Below are positions 44,339 through 53,995 of a stretch of 64,000 bases of DNA, piece by piece. The position numbers and the translations under genes were made by a program. Within the stretch, counting starts at the first letter, position 1. Every line of letters starts with the position of its first letter. Below the pieces are notes generated by a model that was not told where the DNA came from, made no database searches, and saw nothing but the letters and a program-made list of their open reading frames with translations. Source of the stretch: Pseudomonadota bacterium (GTDB lineage: Bacteria > Pseudomonadota > Gammaproteobacteria > Pseudomonadales > Pseudohongiellaceae); the NCBI GenBank assembly GCA_027621405.1, contig JAQCBT010000009.1, positions 62,001 to 126,000 on the forward strand, given 5' to 3'.

Positions 44339-45408
44339 GTCAGATCCTCATCGGATCCGGGTTCAGGCTCAGACTCCCCTGGCTCTTGCGTGTCTTGCAA
44401 AGACAAACTCATGTCATCTGTATCCGCCACAGGAAGTGGCATGGGATCACCTTCAGGTGCAGTCGAAACGGCTGGTTCCACCAGGTCTTCAGCATGCAAG
44501 TTGTCCGTTGTCGCCGACAACGGGACAGACAGGGCATCGGGACTACTCGCTGTATCTCGATTAGCATCAGCTCCTGTTTCTGTGTCAGTGTCAGTGTCAG
44601 TTATATCAGCCTGGGCAGCTGGATGATCGAAAAGAGCGCTCGCAAGCTTGCGGATTTTTTCGCTCACCGATTCAATTCCCTCTGTGTCTCCCATCCTGAA
44701 CACAAAGTCTCCGTCGCCAAGATGCCTATCTTCCAGAAGTGTTGGCATGGCCTCCTCATCCAGCACTGCCTGCCTCAATACCTCCAGAGTTCTGGCATTG
44801 GCACGAATCTCAATTTCGGATTCGGTATCGGGGCCGAGGCGCGCAATCGCGTCTTCGACGAGTTTCTTGATCTTGTCCGCAGAATGGACCAGCTCCGCTC
44901 GCACGACTTGTTCGGCCAGTAGCACGGCCAGCTCTCGCGTAAAATCAACATAGGTGCCAAGGTCAACCCGGGCACTGGAGATTGCTTCCAGAACGGACTG
45001 CAGCTCTTGCCGCTGCTGTGCGTAGCCCTGCTCCAGCTCCGCCATGGCGCGGGCATAGCCGCTACTTTCTCCTGCGGCCCTGGCATTGGCTACGAGAGTT
45101 TCGAGATCCGGATCGGCTTCCTCGGGTTCCTGCTCCGCATCGACTCGATCCGTCGATGATGCCTCTTCCACAGCAGAGTGCGCTTCCGGTTCCTCCTGAC
45201 TCGCATCGAATTCCCGCGTTTCCGGATCTGGCTGCTCTATGTCCAGCTGCAGAGGCGACCAGGGAGCGAAACTGTCCGCGGCCGGTAGCCCCGGCTGCCC
45301 GGATTGACGGGCATACTCTCGGGCCCGCCTGTCGGCCGCCAACAGCTCGTTTAGCTTCCAGTCAATCTTGGTTTGAGGCTTAGACAAAATCGTCTCCACG
45401 TCCGGCAA
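44335..45408 (-). CDS. fliH: Flagellar export ATPase regulator FliH
   Basis: The 357-residue protein is longer than usual (E. coli 235) because of acidic low-complexity extensions at both ends (PEAHSAVEEASSTDRVDAEQEPEEADPD and a tail rich in D, T, E). The core ARAAGESSGYARAMAELEQGYAQQRQELQSVLEAI, FTRELAVLLAEQVVRAEL and ARTLEVLRQAVLDEEAM is typical FliH. There is no ATG near the start: the frame opens with TTG at 45408 or GTG at 45399, both inside the 3' end of fliG. A run of TCAGTG repeats encodes DTDTDTET near 44585. Confidence 0.88.
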   Translation of the reverse strand: MPDVETILSKPQTKIDWKLNELLAADRRAREYARQSGQPGLPAADSFAPWSPLQLDIEQPDPETREFDASQEEPEAHSAVEEASSTDRVDAEQEPEEADPDLETLVANARAAGESSGYARAMAELEQGYAQQRQELQSVLEAISSARVDLGTYVDFTRELAVLLAEQVVRAELVHSADKIKKLVEDAIARLGPDTESEIEIRANARTLEVLRQAVLDEEAMPTLLEDRHLGDGDFVFRMGDTEGIESVSEKIRKLASALFDHPAAQADITDTDTDTETGADANRDTASSPDALSVPLSATTDNLHAEDLVEPAVSTAPEGDPMPLPVADTDDMSLSLQDTQEPGESEPEPGSDEDLT

Positions 45409-46450
45409 GCACTATCTCGCCCTTGTCGGAGAGCTTACGAGCGATACGCATAATATTCTTCTGGGCCTCTTCAACGTCCGTGATACGGATCGGGCCCTTG
45501 GCTTCCATCTCGTCGAGGAACATAACCTTCGCCCTTTGCGACATATTGTCGAGGAACTTGTCCTTGACCACTTCATCGGTGGCCTTCAACGCCGTCATCA
45601 ACATATCATTCTCAATATTGCGCATTAGAGTCTGGATACTGCGATTATCCAGACTGGACAGATTCTCGAAGGTAAACATATTGTCCTGAATCTTCAGCGC
45701 GAGCTCCTCGTCCATGGTGCTTACGCCTTCCATGATCTTGCCCTCGAGCTCCACCTTGGTGAAGTTCATAATCTTGGCCGCAGCCTTGATCCCACCGAAG
45801 TTGGATGATTTGGCTGTGGAGCTGTTGGAGAACTGCTCCTTCATGATCGACTCCAGCTCTTCCATTGCGGACGGTTGTACGGTGTCGAGCATGGCCACCC
45901 TCTGAATAACCTCAGGCCGAATATCGGGATCCAGGAAATTCAGAACATCGGCGGCCACATCGTATTCGAGCACCGACAGAATAATCGCGATGACCTGAGG
46001 ATGTTCATCCTGGATCATTTCGCCAATTGATCGCGCATCCATCCATCTCAGAATTTCGAGACCCTTGCTTGAGGAGCCCGGCATAATACGCCCCAGCACC
46101 GTGGCAGCTTTTTCAGCTCCCAGCGCTCGCTTGAATACACTTTCAACGTAGTCGACTGTGCCAAGTCCAAGATTGGTTTGCTTCTTGATAGTTGCAACAA
46201 AATCATCAAGAACCACATTCACGGTCTCCTGTGACAGGTCTGCCACACCAACCATGCTCGCTCCCAGTGCCTGTACTTCTCGGGGCGAGAGATACTTGAT
46301 GATGTCAGCAGCCTGCTGCTCACCTAGCAGCAACATGATGACCGCTGCACGTTCGGTATTTGTCATTACCTCCAGTTCCTGCCGGACGTTGTCAGGCAGT
46401 TCCTTTTCATCAGTTGCAACTGGAAGCTCAATGTTGGAATCTTCAGCCAT
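45380..46450 (-). CDS. fliG: Flagellar motor switch protein FliG
   Basis: The 356-residue protein has the armadillo-like N and middle domains (TNTERAAVIMLLLGEQQAADIIKYLSPREVQALG, EHPQVIAIILSVLEYDVAADVLNFL). The torque-generating C domain follows (FTFENLSSLDNRSIQTLMRNIENDMLMTALKATDEVVKDKFLDNMSQRAKVMFLDEMEAKGPIRITDVEEAQKNI), with the charged residues that meet the stator. It has about 20 extra acidic residues at the N-terminus. Confidence 0.97.
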   Translation of the reverse strand: MAEDSNIELPVATDEKELPDNVRQELEVMTNTERAAVIMLLLGEQQAADIIKYLSPREVQALGASMVGVADLSQETVNVVLDDFVATIKKQTNLGLGTVDYVESVFKRALGAEKAATVLGRIMPGSSSKGLEILRWMDARSIGEMIQDEHPQVIAIILSVLEYDVAADVLNFLDPDIRPEVIQRVAMLDTVQPSAMEELESIMKEQFSNSSTAKSSNFGGIKAAAKIMNFTKVELEGKIMEGVSTMDEELALKIQDNMFTFENLSSLDNRSIQTLMRNIENDMLMTALKATDEVVKDKFLDNMSQRAKVMFLDEMEAKGPIRITDVEEAQKNIMRIARKLSDKGEIVLAGRGDDFV

Positions 46451-46469
46451 ATCGTCAACACCTGGCCCA

Positions 46470-48275
46470 TTAGGCGGGCTTGATCATCTTCTTCAATACG
46501 TTCGCGACCCGGCCCGAGTCTTCCGCAACCAATAAACGAATCAGTGCTACCTTGTCGTCATAGGTATTTGCGGTATCGAGCATGTCCGCAGAGATGGTCG
46601 ATTTCTTGGGTTTCAACTTGGCCTTGATCTCTTCAAGAGACTCACCCTCTCCCAGACTGATCATTTGCAGCTCCTCCGGCGACAGTTCGCCATCCGCCAG
46701 CGCCTTCGCCCGCTCCTCGACCTCGTTAGCCTTCTGCGGCAGATACAGTTGAATGACCGGTCGCATCACGAACAGGGCGATGATCAGGAATGCCAGCACA
46801 CCCGAGCCATATTTGATCAGGGACAGAATGGCCGGATCCTCATACCAGGGCGTTACCAGGCTGATCTCCTGTTCCGGACGGAACGGCGCCGTAATCACGG
46901 TCACCGAGTCACCGCGATTGGCATCGAAACCAACCGCGGCACGAACCAGTTCAGTCATTTCTGTACGCATCTCCTCGAGATCGGCGAGCGGTTCGTCACC
47001 CCCGGTTTCGGAATCTGCGAAGGCCTGGTCGTTGATTACCACCGCAATGGAGAGGCGGGTCAGGCTCCCTGGCTGGTTGCGAACATAGCGGATCGAGCGA
47101 TCCAGCTCATAGTTGCGCGTGGTACGGGAGCTACGCACGCCACTGTCGGCGCCAGTCGCAGCACCCAACTCGGCGGTGTTGGCTTCGGCCAGATTGGTGC
47201 CCTCTGGCGCGACGTTGGTTGCCGCGCCAGGCACGCCACTGGCTGTCAGGGTCTCACTACGATCCTCCACCAGTATTTCGGACCGTGTTTGCGGTCCCTG
47301 CTCATTCTGATCGAAGTCTTCGAAGGTGGTTTCGAGCTCAGTGAAGTCGAGCTGCACATCTACATCTGCTCGCACATTCTCCATTCCCACCATGGGAGCC
47401 AACAGGCTCTCCACCCGCTCTCTGTAGTTTTCCTCTACAGAGCGTTCGAAATTGGATTGCATGGACGCCTCGGTCAGCAGTGGCGACAGGGTGCTGGTTA
47501 ACAAATTGCCCTGCTGGTCTACGACGGACACATCACTGGCGGACAGGTAGGGCACACTGGAAGCAACCAGATGAGTGATGGCCTGAACCTGACCGGGGCT
47601 GATACTCCGACCTGCATAGGGCACGACCACAACCGATGCCTTGGTTTGTGCGCGATTTCGAATGAACGCACTCTGCTTCGGTGTGGCAAGGTGGACACGC
47701 GCCGATTGAATGCTAGCGATCTGCACGATGCTCTTGATCAGCTCATTTTCGATAACTGCGGCATAACGCGCCTGCTCCATGAACTGGCTAGTGGTCATTG
47801 AACTCTGGTTGTTGAAATACTCCATGGCACTGCTGGACGCTTCCCGCGGCAGACCCGCTGAGGCCAGCGCCATGCGTGCCTCGTAGTAGCGATCTACCGG
47901 TACCGTGATGGAGCCGGTGCTGGTATCGATTCGCGCGTCGATACCGGCCGCGCTGAGCGCTTCAAACGCCTCTCCCCGATCGAGATCTGACATGCCGGGG
48001 TAGAGCGCACGGTAATCACCCTCGTCCACCCAGAGGAATACCAGCGCGAATCCCGCCATGATCAGGACCGCCATGATTGCAGGTAGCGATTTACGCACCA
48101 GCGGCTGGGAAACGATCTCGGTGACGGTGGGGAACGCGCCCTCGCGGGATTCGGCAGTTGGCAGATTCGCGCTGTTTGCTGCGCCCTCCTGATTGGCGGG
48201 GGCAGGCATCGTGGTAGCACTTTCCATCCTCTGCGGCTGGAAAGTAGTCATGCTGTTATCCTGTATGGCTTCCAT
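46470..48275 (-). CDS. fliF: Flagellar MS-ring protein FliF
   Basis: The 601-residue protein has an N-terminal transmembrane helix (AIMAVLIMAGFALVFLWV, near residue 70) and ring-building motifs (YRALYPGMSDLDRGEAFEALSAAGI, VPVDRYYEARMALASAGLP, QARYAAVIENELIKSI). A second membrane helix lies near residue 495 (SLIKYGSGVLAFLIIALFVM). The C-terminal FliG-binding tail ends DDKVALIRLLVAEDSGRVANVLKKMI. It is the base of the motor. Confidence 0.97.
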   Translation of the reverse strand: MEAIQDNSMTTFQPQRMESATTMPAPANQEGAANSANLPTAESREGAFPTVTEIVSQPLVRKSLPAIMAVLIMAGFALVFLWVDEGDYRALYPGMSDLDRGEAFEALSAAGIDARIDTSTGSITVPVDRYYEARMALASAGLPREASSSAMEYFNNQSSMTTSQFMEQARYAAVIENELIKSIVQIASIQSARVHLATPKQSAFIRNRAQTKASVVVVPYAGRSISPGQVQAITHLVASSVPYLSASDVSVVDQQGNLLTSTLSPLLTEASMQSNFERSVEENYRERVESLLAPMVGMENVRADVDVQLDFTELETTFEDFDQNEQGPQTRSEILVEDRSETLTASGVPGAATNVAPEGTNLAEANTAELGAATGADSGVRSSRTTRNYELDRSIRYVRNQPGSLTRLSIAVVINDQAFADSETGGDEPLADLEEMRTEMTELVRAAVGFDANRGDSVTVITAPFRPEQEISLVTPWYEDPAILSLIKYGSGVLAFLIIALFVMRPVIQLYLPQKANEVEERAKALADGELSPEELQMISLGEGESLEEIKAKLKPKKSTISADMLDTANTYDDKVALIRLLVAEDSGRVANVLKKMIKPA

Positions 48276-48293
48276 GTTCAGTATCTCTCGCTA

Positions 48294-48644
48294 TTACACA
48301 GGCATATTCATGATGTCTTCATAAGCCTTAATGACTTTGTTGCGAACCTGCACCGTTGCTTCGAAGGCCAGTGACGACTTCTGCATGGCCAATACGACAT
48401 CTGTAAGAGGAACGTCTTCACCTGACTCATAACGGGAGATCATCTCGGCAGACCTTGCCTGCATCGTGTTGACCTGGTCTATGGAGCTCATCATGGCATC
48501 CACCATTCGCGCATTGAATGGCTTGGCTGCCGCTGTGACAGATTCCGTATTCACCTCGGCTGGGCGCAGATCACTAATCTTGTTCTGGTATGCGCGTATC
48601 TGCGCCAACAGGGCACCGCCTTCTTGAATGGCATTACTATTCAC
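48294..48644 (-). CDS. fliE: Flagellar hook-basal body protein FliE
   Basis: The 116-residue protein ends with the FliE signature: DQVNTMQARSAEMISRYESGEDVPLTDVVLAMQKSSLAFEATVQVRNKVIKAYEDIMNMPV. The start codon is GTG at 48644 with an excellent ribosome site AGGAGGGAAACCA. It joins the MS ring to the rod. 15 bases after the regulator gene, so transcribed with it. Confidence 0.95.
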   Translation of the reverse strand: MNSNAIQEGGALLAQIRAYQNKISDLRPAEVNTESVTAAAKPFNARMVDAMMSSIDQVNTMQARSAEMISRYESGEDVPLTDVVLAMQKSSLAFEATVQVRNKVIKAYEDIMNMPV

Positions 48645-48659
48645 TGGTTTCCCTCCTGA

Positions 48660-49763
48660 TTAGCGCGAGTAAGCTTTGGGAACATCGAAGCCATCGCTGC
48701 GCAACTGCTGTAACTTATGGCGCAAAGTGCGTGTGCTAATACCCAGGCTACTGGCGGCTTCTTTACGGTTACGTGCACTGCGCAGGGCTTTGATGATGGA
48801 GTTCGCCTCATCCGACGATTCCGGATCCAGCCTCGATTGGCTCATAGTCACGGGCGCCAGTTCAGCCTTCGGAGTAAACCCCATGTCTGCATGCAGCTCT
48901 TCTTCGTCGAACACAATATCCTGCAAATCGATAAGCTGGCCCTGAGACAACACCACCGCCCTGGCCATCACATTCTCCAGCTCTCTCACATTGCCCGGCC
49001 AGCTATGCCCGAGCAGTTTATTCAGGGCTTCTGGCGTCAATTGCACAGGCCGCGCGGCGGCACCGTATTTTTGCAGCATCAGCAACGCCAGCGGCTTGAT
49101 GTCCAGGGGCCGGGCAGCAAGACTGGGAAGCGCCAGACGGAAAGCGCTCAATCGGTAATAGAGATCTTCGCGGAAGCGACCGGCTTCCATCTCCTGCCGC
49201 AGGTTAAGATTGGTCGCCGCGACAACACGCACATCGACATCGATCGCGCGTGTGCTTCCCAGCCTGGTAATTTTCTTCTCCTGCAGGGCCCTCAGTATCT
49301 TGGGCTGCAAGTCCAGCGGCATCTCGCCGATCTCATCCAGAAACAATGTGCCGCCATTGGCCTGCTCGAAATAGCCCGCGCTAGCCGACTGCGCACCCGT
49401 GAAGGCGCCTTTCTCATGGCCAAAGAACAAGGCCTCGGCGAGACTGGCCGGAATAGCCGCCGCGTTGACCGGCACAAAGGGCGCGTTGGCGCGTGGCGAC
49501 GCCTCATGCACAACCTTGGCTACGATCTCCTTACCGGCACCTGTGGGTCCGCAAATCAACACCGGCACATTGGTCAGGGCCACTCTGGTGGCCATGGAAA
49601 ACACACGGGCGCTGCCAGGATCGACAAACACAAAGGGTTGATCTGAATCTACCGAATCTGTTGTGGATTCGGCACTATCGGGATTCTGTAGGAGAGACTG
49701 CATGTGTCGCATGTTCTTCGCCGTTGCTTGATTAACATCCGTGGCGAATAAAGCAAACACCAT
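48660..49763 (-). CDS. Sigma-54-dependent flagellar activator, FleR/FlrC-like, without receiver domain
   Basis: The 367-residue protein has the AAA+ domain (Walker A GPTGAGKE, sigma-54 contact loop GAFTGA, Walker [24 protein letters not shown]). A C-terminal Fis-type helix-turn-helix follows ([23 protein letters not shown]). Its position directly before fliE is that of fleR/flrC. FleR and FlrC are response regulators of about 450-480 residues with an N-terminal receiver; here only about 50 non-receiver residues precede the AAA+ domain, so no phosphorylation site exists. The ATG at 49763 has a poor ribosome site, and ATGs at 49709 and 49700 are alternatives. None would restore a receiver. Confidence 0.88.
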   Translation of the reverse strand: MVFALFATDVNQATAKNMRHMQSLLQNPDSAESTTDSVDSDQPFVFVDPGSARVFSMATRVALTNVPVLICGPTGAGKEIVAKVVHEASPRANAPFVPVNAAAIPASLAEALFFGHEKGAFTGAQSASAGYFEQANGGTLFLDEIGEMPLDLQPKILRALQEKKITRLGSTRAIDVDVRVVAATNLNLRQEMEAGRFREDLYYRLSAFRLALPSLAARPLDIKPLALLMLQKYGAAARPVQLTPEALNKLLGHSWPGNVRELENVMARAVVLSQGQLIDLQDIVFDEEELHADMGFTPKAELAPVTMSQSRLDPESSDEANSIIKALRSARNRKEAASSLGISTRTLRHKLQQLRSDGFDVPKAYSR

Positions 49764-50010
49764 GCCATTAACATTTTTTATATATTAATCAGATAGATAG
49801 AGGTCACTTGGCAAAATTCTGACAATGCCGGAATCGCAACTGTTATTTGCCTGACAGTGCCCGCGTCCGGACGAAACAGGCTATTCAGTCCCGGGACAGG
49901 GCCGCATAAATCAGGTGAATGAGTGACCCCTGACGCCCTGCAAACAGCAACAGTCTTGTGAGAGATAGAGGACAGCAAGATCAGAGCCGAAAGAGGATTC
50001 GGCGAAAAGA

Positions 50011-51126
50011 TCAATTGAGATTGTACTTCTCGATCTTCTGGATGAGGGTTGTGCGCTGCAGATTTAGCAGTCCAGCTGCCTTGGAGACATTACCGTTGGA
50101 CTGTGTCAGGGCAACCTTGATGAAGCTGCTTTCGAGTTCCTGCAGGATTTGCTTGGTTTCTATTCCCTGACTCGGCAACTCACGCATGCCCTGGGCCAAC
50201 GCCACCAGTTCCTCGGCTCGTTTTGGCGTCCAGTCAGCGGCTGAATCTTGCTCGGCAGCTACCGGAGCGGGCTCCTTCTCGAGCCATTTGAGCAAGTTTA
50301 ACTCGTCTGCATCTGAACCCGGGTCGAGATGAGCGAGCATGTCGGTGGTTAGCCGCGCCAATTCTGGCGGCATAGCAGAGTGTGGTACCTGCGCCAGATC
50401 GATACGATTCCCCGCAAACAACACGCTGAATCGCATGATCAGATTAGACATCTCTCGCACATTACCTGGCCATGAGTAATGCTCCAGCACCTTGTAAGAG
50501 CGTGCGGTAAAGCTGATGCTCTTGCCATTGACGGCATGCAGTTCGGTGAAGTGTCGACAGAGCGTGCCAATATCCTCACCGCGCTCACGTAATGGCGGAA
50601 TGGTGAGAGGAATTACATTGAGGCGGTAGTAAAGATCTTCCCGGAATTCGCCGCGTTCCACCATGGCCTGCAAATTCTGGTGCGTCGCAGCGATAACCCG
50701 TATGTCAACCGGGCGTGAATCACCGCCACCCAGAGGCTCGATGCAGCGTTCCTCGAGCACCCGCAGCAGCTTCACTTGCAGGTCCAGCGGCATGTCCCCG
50801 ATCTCGTCCAGAAACAGTGTGCCACCATTCGCCATCTCGATGCGGCCGATACGATCATTCAAGGCACCGGTAAACGCGCCTTTGCGGTGACCGAACAATT
50901 CGCTCTCGAGCAGTGCGCCGGGTATAGCCGCGCAGTTTAGCGGCACCAGAGGCTGGTCGGCGCGGTCAGACAGGGCGTGCAGCTGACGGCAGACTACTTC
51001 CTTGCCAACCCCGGTCTCCCCACATATCATCACCGACGCATTAGAGGGTGCACAGGCAGCCAGCATTGCCTTGAGCTCGCGCATGGCTGCGCTGGTGCCG
51101 ATCAGTTGACCTTTTTCCTGTGACAT
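50011..51126 (-). CDS. Sigma-54-dependent flagellar master activator, FleQ/FlrA-like, without N-terminal domain
   Basis: The 371-residue protein begins almost directly with the AAA+ domain ([34 protein letters not shown]). [23 protein letters not shown] and a FleQ-style C-terminus follow ([36 protein letters not shown]). FleQ and FlrA are about 490 residues and carry an N-terminal receiver-like domain; it is absent here, with the upstream stretch only 171 bases before fliS. In Pseudomonas and Vibrio this protein turns on the class II flagellar genes and FleQ senses cyclic di-GMP through its AAA+ domain. Whether that holds here is unknown. Confidence 0.87.
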   Translation of the reverse strand: MSQEKGQLIGTSAAMRELKAMLAACAPSNASVMICGETGVGKEVVCRQLHALSDRADQPLVPLNCAAIPGALLESELFGHRKGAFTGALNDRIGRIEMANGGTLFLDEIGDMPLDLQVKLLRVLEERCIEPLGGGDSRPVDIRVIAATHQNLQAMVERGEFREDLYYRLNVIPLTIPPLRERGEDIGTLCRHFTELHAVNGKSISFTARSYKVLEHYSWPGNVREMSNLIMRFSVLFAGNRIDLAQVPHSAMPPELARLTTDMLAHLDPGSDADELNLLKWLEKEPAPVAAEQDSAADWTPKRAEELVALAQGMRELPSQGIETKQILQELESSFIKVALTQSNGNVSKAAGLLNLQRTTLIQKIEKYNLN

Positions 51127-51297
51127 CGAATTACGTTCTTATAATTGTTGAGGCGCAGCTTAGGAGCTCACCAGCGATCTATGGATGAATCGATTCTACT
51201 GGCTGTCTGCGCAAGAACAAGCTTGAACGTGACGCAAGGTCCTGCAAATTGGTATCAATCGGTATCGAAAAGCCGACAAGGAATGGTCGACGCAGGC

Positions 51298-51705
51298 TTA
51301 CTGTTTGCCGGGCATCTCACGGGTAGGCATCAATTGCCAGGCTTCCCTGATTTCAGACATCAGGCTCGCAACCTCAGCCAATGCTGCCTCATTGTTCTCT
51401 GCATTCGCTGACGACAGACGGCGCAGGCAGTAGTCATAGAGAGAATCAAGACTCCGGGCCAGCTCACCGCCCTGCTCAAAATCAAGCGTACTGCGCAGGC
51501 CATAGAGAATTTTCTGCGACCGGGTGACCTTCTCGCTTTTATGAACAAGGTCTTTATCCTGCAGGTGTCGCCGTGCATCGGCCAATGCGTCCAGCAAGGC
51601 ATTGAACAACATACCAACCAGCTGATGTTGATCGGAAAACTCCACTGCGGAGTCAAAGCCTGTTGATTGATAGACATTCAGTGCGTTTCTTGCCAATGCA
51701 TTCAC
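51298..51705 (-). CDS. fliS: Flagellin export chaperone FliS
   Basis: The 135-residue helical protein shows the FliS pattern: ALNVYQSTGFDSAVEFSDQHQLVGMLFNALLDALADARRHLQ, KSEKVTRSQKILYGLRSTLDFEQGGELARSLDSLYDYCLRRL. The start is GTG (51705) behind TAGGAGCGGGAATC. It caps new flagellin before export. It is divergent from the flagellin genes. Confidence 0.95.
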   Translation of the reverse strand: MNALARNALNVYQSTGFDSAVEFSDQHQLVGMLFNALLDALADARRHLQDKDLVHKSEKVTRSQKILYGLRSTLDFEQGGELARSLDSLYDYCLRRLSSANAENNEAALAEVASLMSEIREAWQLMPTREMPGKQ

Positions 51706-51742
51706 GATTCCCGCTCCTACGCTTCGCTAATCAGTACTTTTC

Positions 51743-51770
51743 CCATCGTCTTTTATTGTCTCTGACTTTA
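51743..51770 (-). promoter_or_regulatory. Possible sigma-28 (FliA) promoter of fliS
   Basis: On the minus strand TAAAGTCA (51770-51763) is followed after 12 bases by GACGATGG (51750-51743), compared with consensus TAAAGTTT-N11-GCCGATAA. It lies 38 bases before the GTG. Spacing is one base longer than consensus, as in the divergent flagellin promoter. Confidence 0.4.
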
Positions 51771-51830
51771 TAGCCCGCGATGAATAATTTGCCGGAAGTC
51801 ACTCCCGCCTAAACATCTCCCCGGCATGCA

Positions 51831-51858
51831 TAAAGCTCGCGCTCACAAGTGTCGATTT
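51831..51858 (+). promoter_or_regulatory. Possible sigma-28 (FliA) promoter of the first flagellin gene
   Basis: TAAAGCTC (51831-51838), 12 bases, then GTCGATTT (51851-51858) compares with TAAAGTTT-N11-GCCGATAA. It would give an untranslated leader of about 100 bases before the ATG at 51966. No comparable match precedes the other two flagellins. Confidence 0.45.
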
Positions 51859-51965
51859 GCGAAATAACACATTGCAGGATGGATCAGGCCAACCCCCTGG
51901 AACATCAAAATTAACTCGCCGCACCTTGGTGTGGCAGCACTAAAAAATGAAGTCGGAGTACTACT

Positions 51966-52913
51966 ATGAGCGTCATCAATACCAACATCTCAGCAACACT
52001 CGCCGCCAACGCCCTGGCCAAGAACGAGCGTTCCATGACTACCAGTATGGAGCGCCTGTCCACAGGCCTGCGTATTAACTCCGCTAAGGACGACGCCGCC
52101 GGCCTCGCCATCTCGGCACGCATGACCGGCCAAGTCCGCGGTCTGGAACAGGCGGCGCGCAATGCCAACGACGCCATCTCCATGCTACAGGTTGCCGAAG
52201 GAGCCACACAGGAAATCTCCAACATGCTGATTCGCATGCGCGAACTCGCCGTGCAGGCCGCCAACGGCACCTACAGCGCAACAGACCGTGATGCCCTCAA
52301 CCTGGAATTCGGCGAACTGATGTCCGAGATCGACCGCATCGCCAAGAACACCCAGTGGAACGGTATGAGCATCCTTGATGGCGATGGGCAACATGACGAG
52401 ACCACTGCAGACACCTCAGTTACCGTACAGTTGGGACCAAGCGCCTCCCAGACCATGACCGTTACTTTAAAATCATGGGTGCCCACCATGGCCGTCGATG
52501 CTGATGCAACCGACGCAGCAGGCACTGCTTCCGATGGTGCCGAAGCCACCGCCAATGGTGATTCAGCCTTTGGTGATACCGCCATCCTGTACTGGGGTGG
52601 CGTGCCCACCCGCATCGGGATCGATACTGCGGACGAGGCCACATTTGCCATCACCCAGCTCGACCGCGCTATCAATGGCGCCACCGCCGAGCGCGCGCAG
52701 TATGGCGCCTACATCAGTCGCCTCGAGCACGCCAGCGACAACTTGCTAAACGTGGCCCAGAACACCGATGCCTCGCGCAGCCGTATACAGGATGCCGACT
52801 ACGCCAAGGAGACCACAGAACTGGCTCGTAACCAGATCATCGCCCAGGCCGGCACCGCCATGCTCGCCCAGGCCAACCAGGTCAAGCAGACAGTGTTGTC
52901 ACTGCTGCAGTGA
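51966..52913 (+). CDS. fliC: Flagellin 1
   Basis: The 315-residue protein begins MSVINTNISATLAANALAKNERSMTTSMERLSTGLRINSAKDDAAGLAIS and ends with the flagellin C-terminal helix (LDNLLNVAQ-like SDNLLNVAQNTDASRSRIQDADYAKETTELARNQIIAQAG...). The exposed middle part (residues 140-235) is short and rich in Ala, Thr and Asp (MAVDADATDAAGTASDGAEATANGDSAF), so the filament surface domain is small. The largest of three paralogues and the only one with a recognisable sigma-28-like promoter. Confidence 0.97.
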   Translation: MSVINTNISATLAANALAKNERSMTTSMERLSTGLRINSAKDDAAGLAISARMTGQVRGLEQAARNANDAISMLQVAEGATQEISNMLIRMRELAVQAANGTYSATDRDALNLEFGELMSEIDRIAKNTQWNGMSILDGDGQHDETTADTSVTVQLGPSASQTMTVTLKSWVPTMAVDADATDAAGTASDGAEATANGDSAFGDTAILYWGGVPTRIGIDTADEATFAITQLDRAINGATAERAQYGAYISRLEHASDNLLNVAQNTDASRSRIQDADYAKETTELARNQIIAQAGTAMLAQANQVKQTVLSLLQ

Positions 52914-52982
52914 ACGAACTTACATAAACCAACAAAGTTATACAAATTTTAAAGAGTGCAAACTAATAGATGTACTAACAAG

Positions 52983-53995
52983 TAATTACATAAACCATCC
53001 CTAAACATGGAGACTAACTAATGAGTGTTATAAACACTAATATCAGCGCCACGCTGGCGTCTAACGCGCTCGCGAAAAACGAGCGAGTCATGACGAATGC
53101 CATGGAGCGACTTTCTACCGGTATGAGAATCAACTCGGCCAAGGATGACGCCGCCGGCCTCGCAATTTCCGCCCGCATGGCCGGCCAAGTCCGCGGCCTG
53201 GAACAAGCGGCGCGTAATGCCAACGACGCGATCTCTATGGTGCAGACAGTGGAAGGTGCGTCCAAGGAAATCATGAATATGCTGATTCGCATGCGCGAGC
53301 TAGCCGTTCAATCAGCCTCTGAGACCTACTCATCCACCGACCGTACAGCCCTACAACTGGAGTTCGCCGCATTACGATCGGAAATTACCCGAATTCAAGA
53401 AAATACGCAGTGGAACGGTATGGCCGTAATGGATGGCGGCACTACAAAAGCCATTCAAGTCGGACCCAGCGCCAGTCAAACCATGTCAATAACATTCGCC
53501 GACTGGAGTGTGGCTGATGCCTTGGTTTATGGCACAGCGACCGCAGGCTCTCATGCGGGCGCAACCTCCACAGCTATTAGCGCGCTAACAATTGCAACTT
53601 CTGCAACTACAGCTGCTGATGCAATACACACGCTGGATATTGCTATTAACGGGGTTGCATCCGAGCAAGCTACATACGGGGCCTATCTCTCGCGACTTCA
53701 GTTTGCCAGCGATAACCTTTTGAACGTGGCTCAAAACACGGATGCCTCCCGCAGTCGTATAGCGGACGCCGATTATGCTAGCGAAACGACGGAACTTGCG
53801 CGCACGCAGATCATCGCCCAAGCCGGTACCGCCATGCTCGCTCAGGCCAACCAGATCAAGCAGACAGTGTTATCACTGCTGAAATAAACAAACCCACACA
53901 AAGGAGACAAATTTACACACATTAAAAAGAGTTTGAATAAAGAGATCTATTAATGAGCAATTACATAAACCATCCCTAAACAAGGAGACTAAGCA
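52983..53995 (+). repeat. Duplicated leader sequence before flagellins 2 and 3
   Basis: The roughly 35 bases ending about 5 bases before each ATG (AATTACATAAACCATCCCTAAACA then GGAGACTAA, near 52984-53017 and 53959-53992) are nearly identical. They contain the ribosome binding site GGAGA. Together with almost identical first codons this marks flagellins 2 and 3 as a tandem duplication including the leader. Confidence 0.85.
53021..53887 (+). CDS. Flagellin 2
   Basis: The 288-residue protein shares N- and C-terminal assembly helices with flagellins 1 and 3 (MSVINTNISATLASNALAKNERVM..., NLLNVAQNTDASRSRIADADYASETTELARTQ). It has a different, shorter Ala/Thr-rich surface region (TAGSHAGATSTAISALTIATSATTAADA). 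CATGGAGACTAACTA precedes the ATG. A/T-richer third positions in the middle part than in flagellin 1. Confidence 0.97.
   Translation: MSVINTNISATLASNALAKNERVMTNAMERLSTGMRINSAKDDAAGLAISARMAGQVRGLEQAARNANDAISMVQTVEGASKEIMNMLIRMRELAVQSASETYSSTDRTALQLEFAALRSEITRIQENTQWNGMAVMDGGTTKAIQVGPSASQTMSITFADWSVADALVYGTATAGSHAGATSTAISALTIATSATTAADAIHTLDIAINGVASEQATYGAYLSRLQFASDNLLNVAQNTDASRSRIADADYASETTELARTQIIAQAGTAMLAQANQIKQTVLSLLK

Noticed and set aside
49847-49863. GGGCACTGTCAGGCAA on the minus strand as a sigma-54 promoter of the fleR-like gene
   Set aside because: The GGCAC and GC elements are one base too close, and the GG-N10-GC register that fits lacks the flanking consensus.
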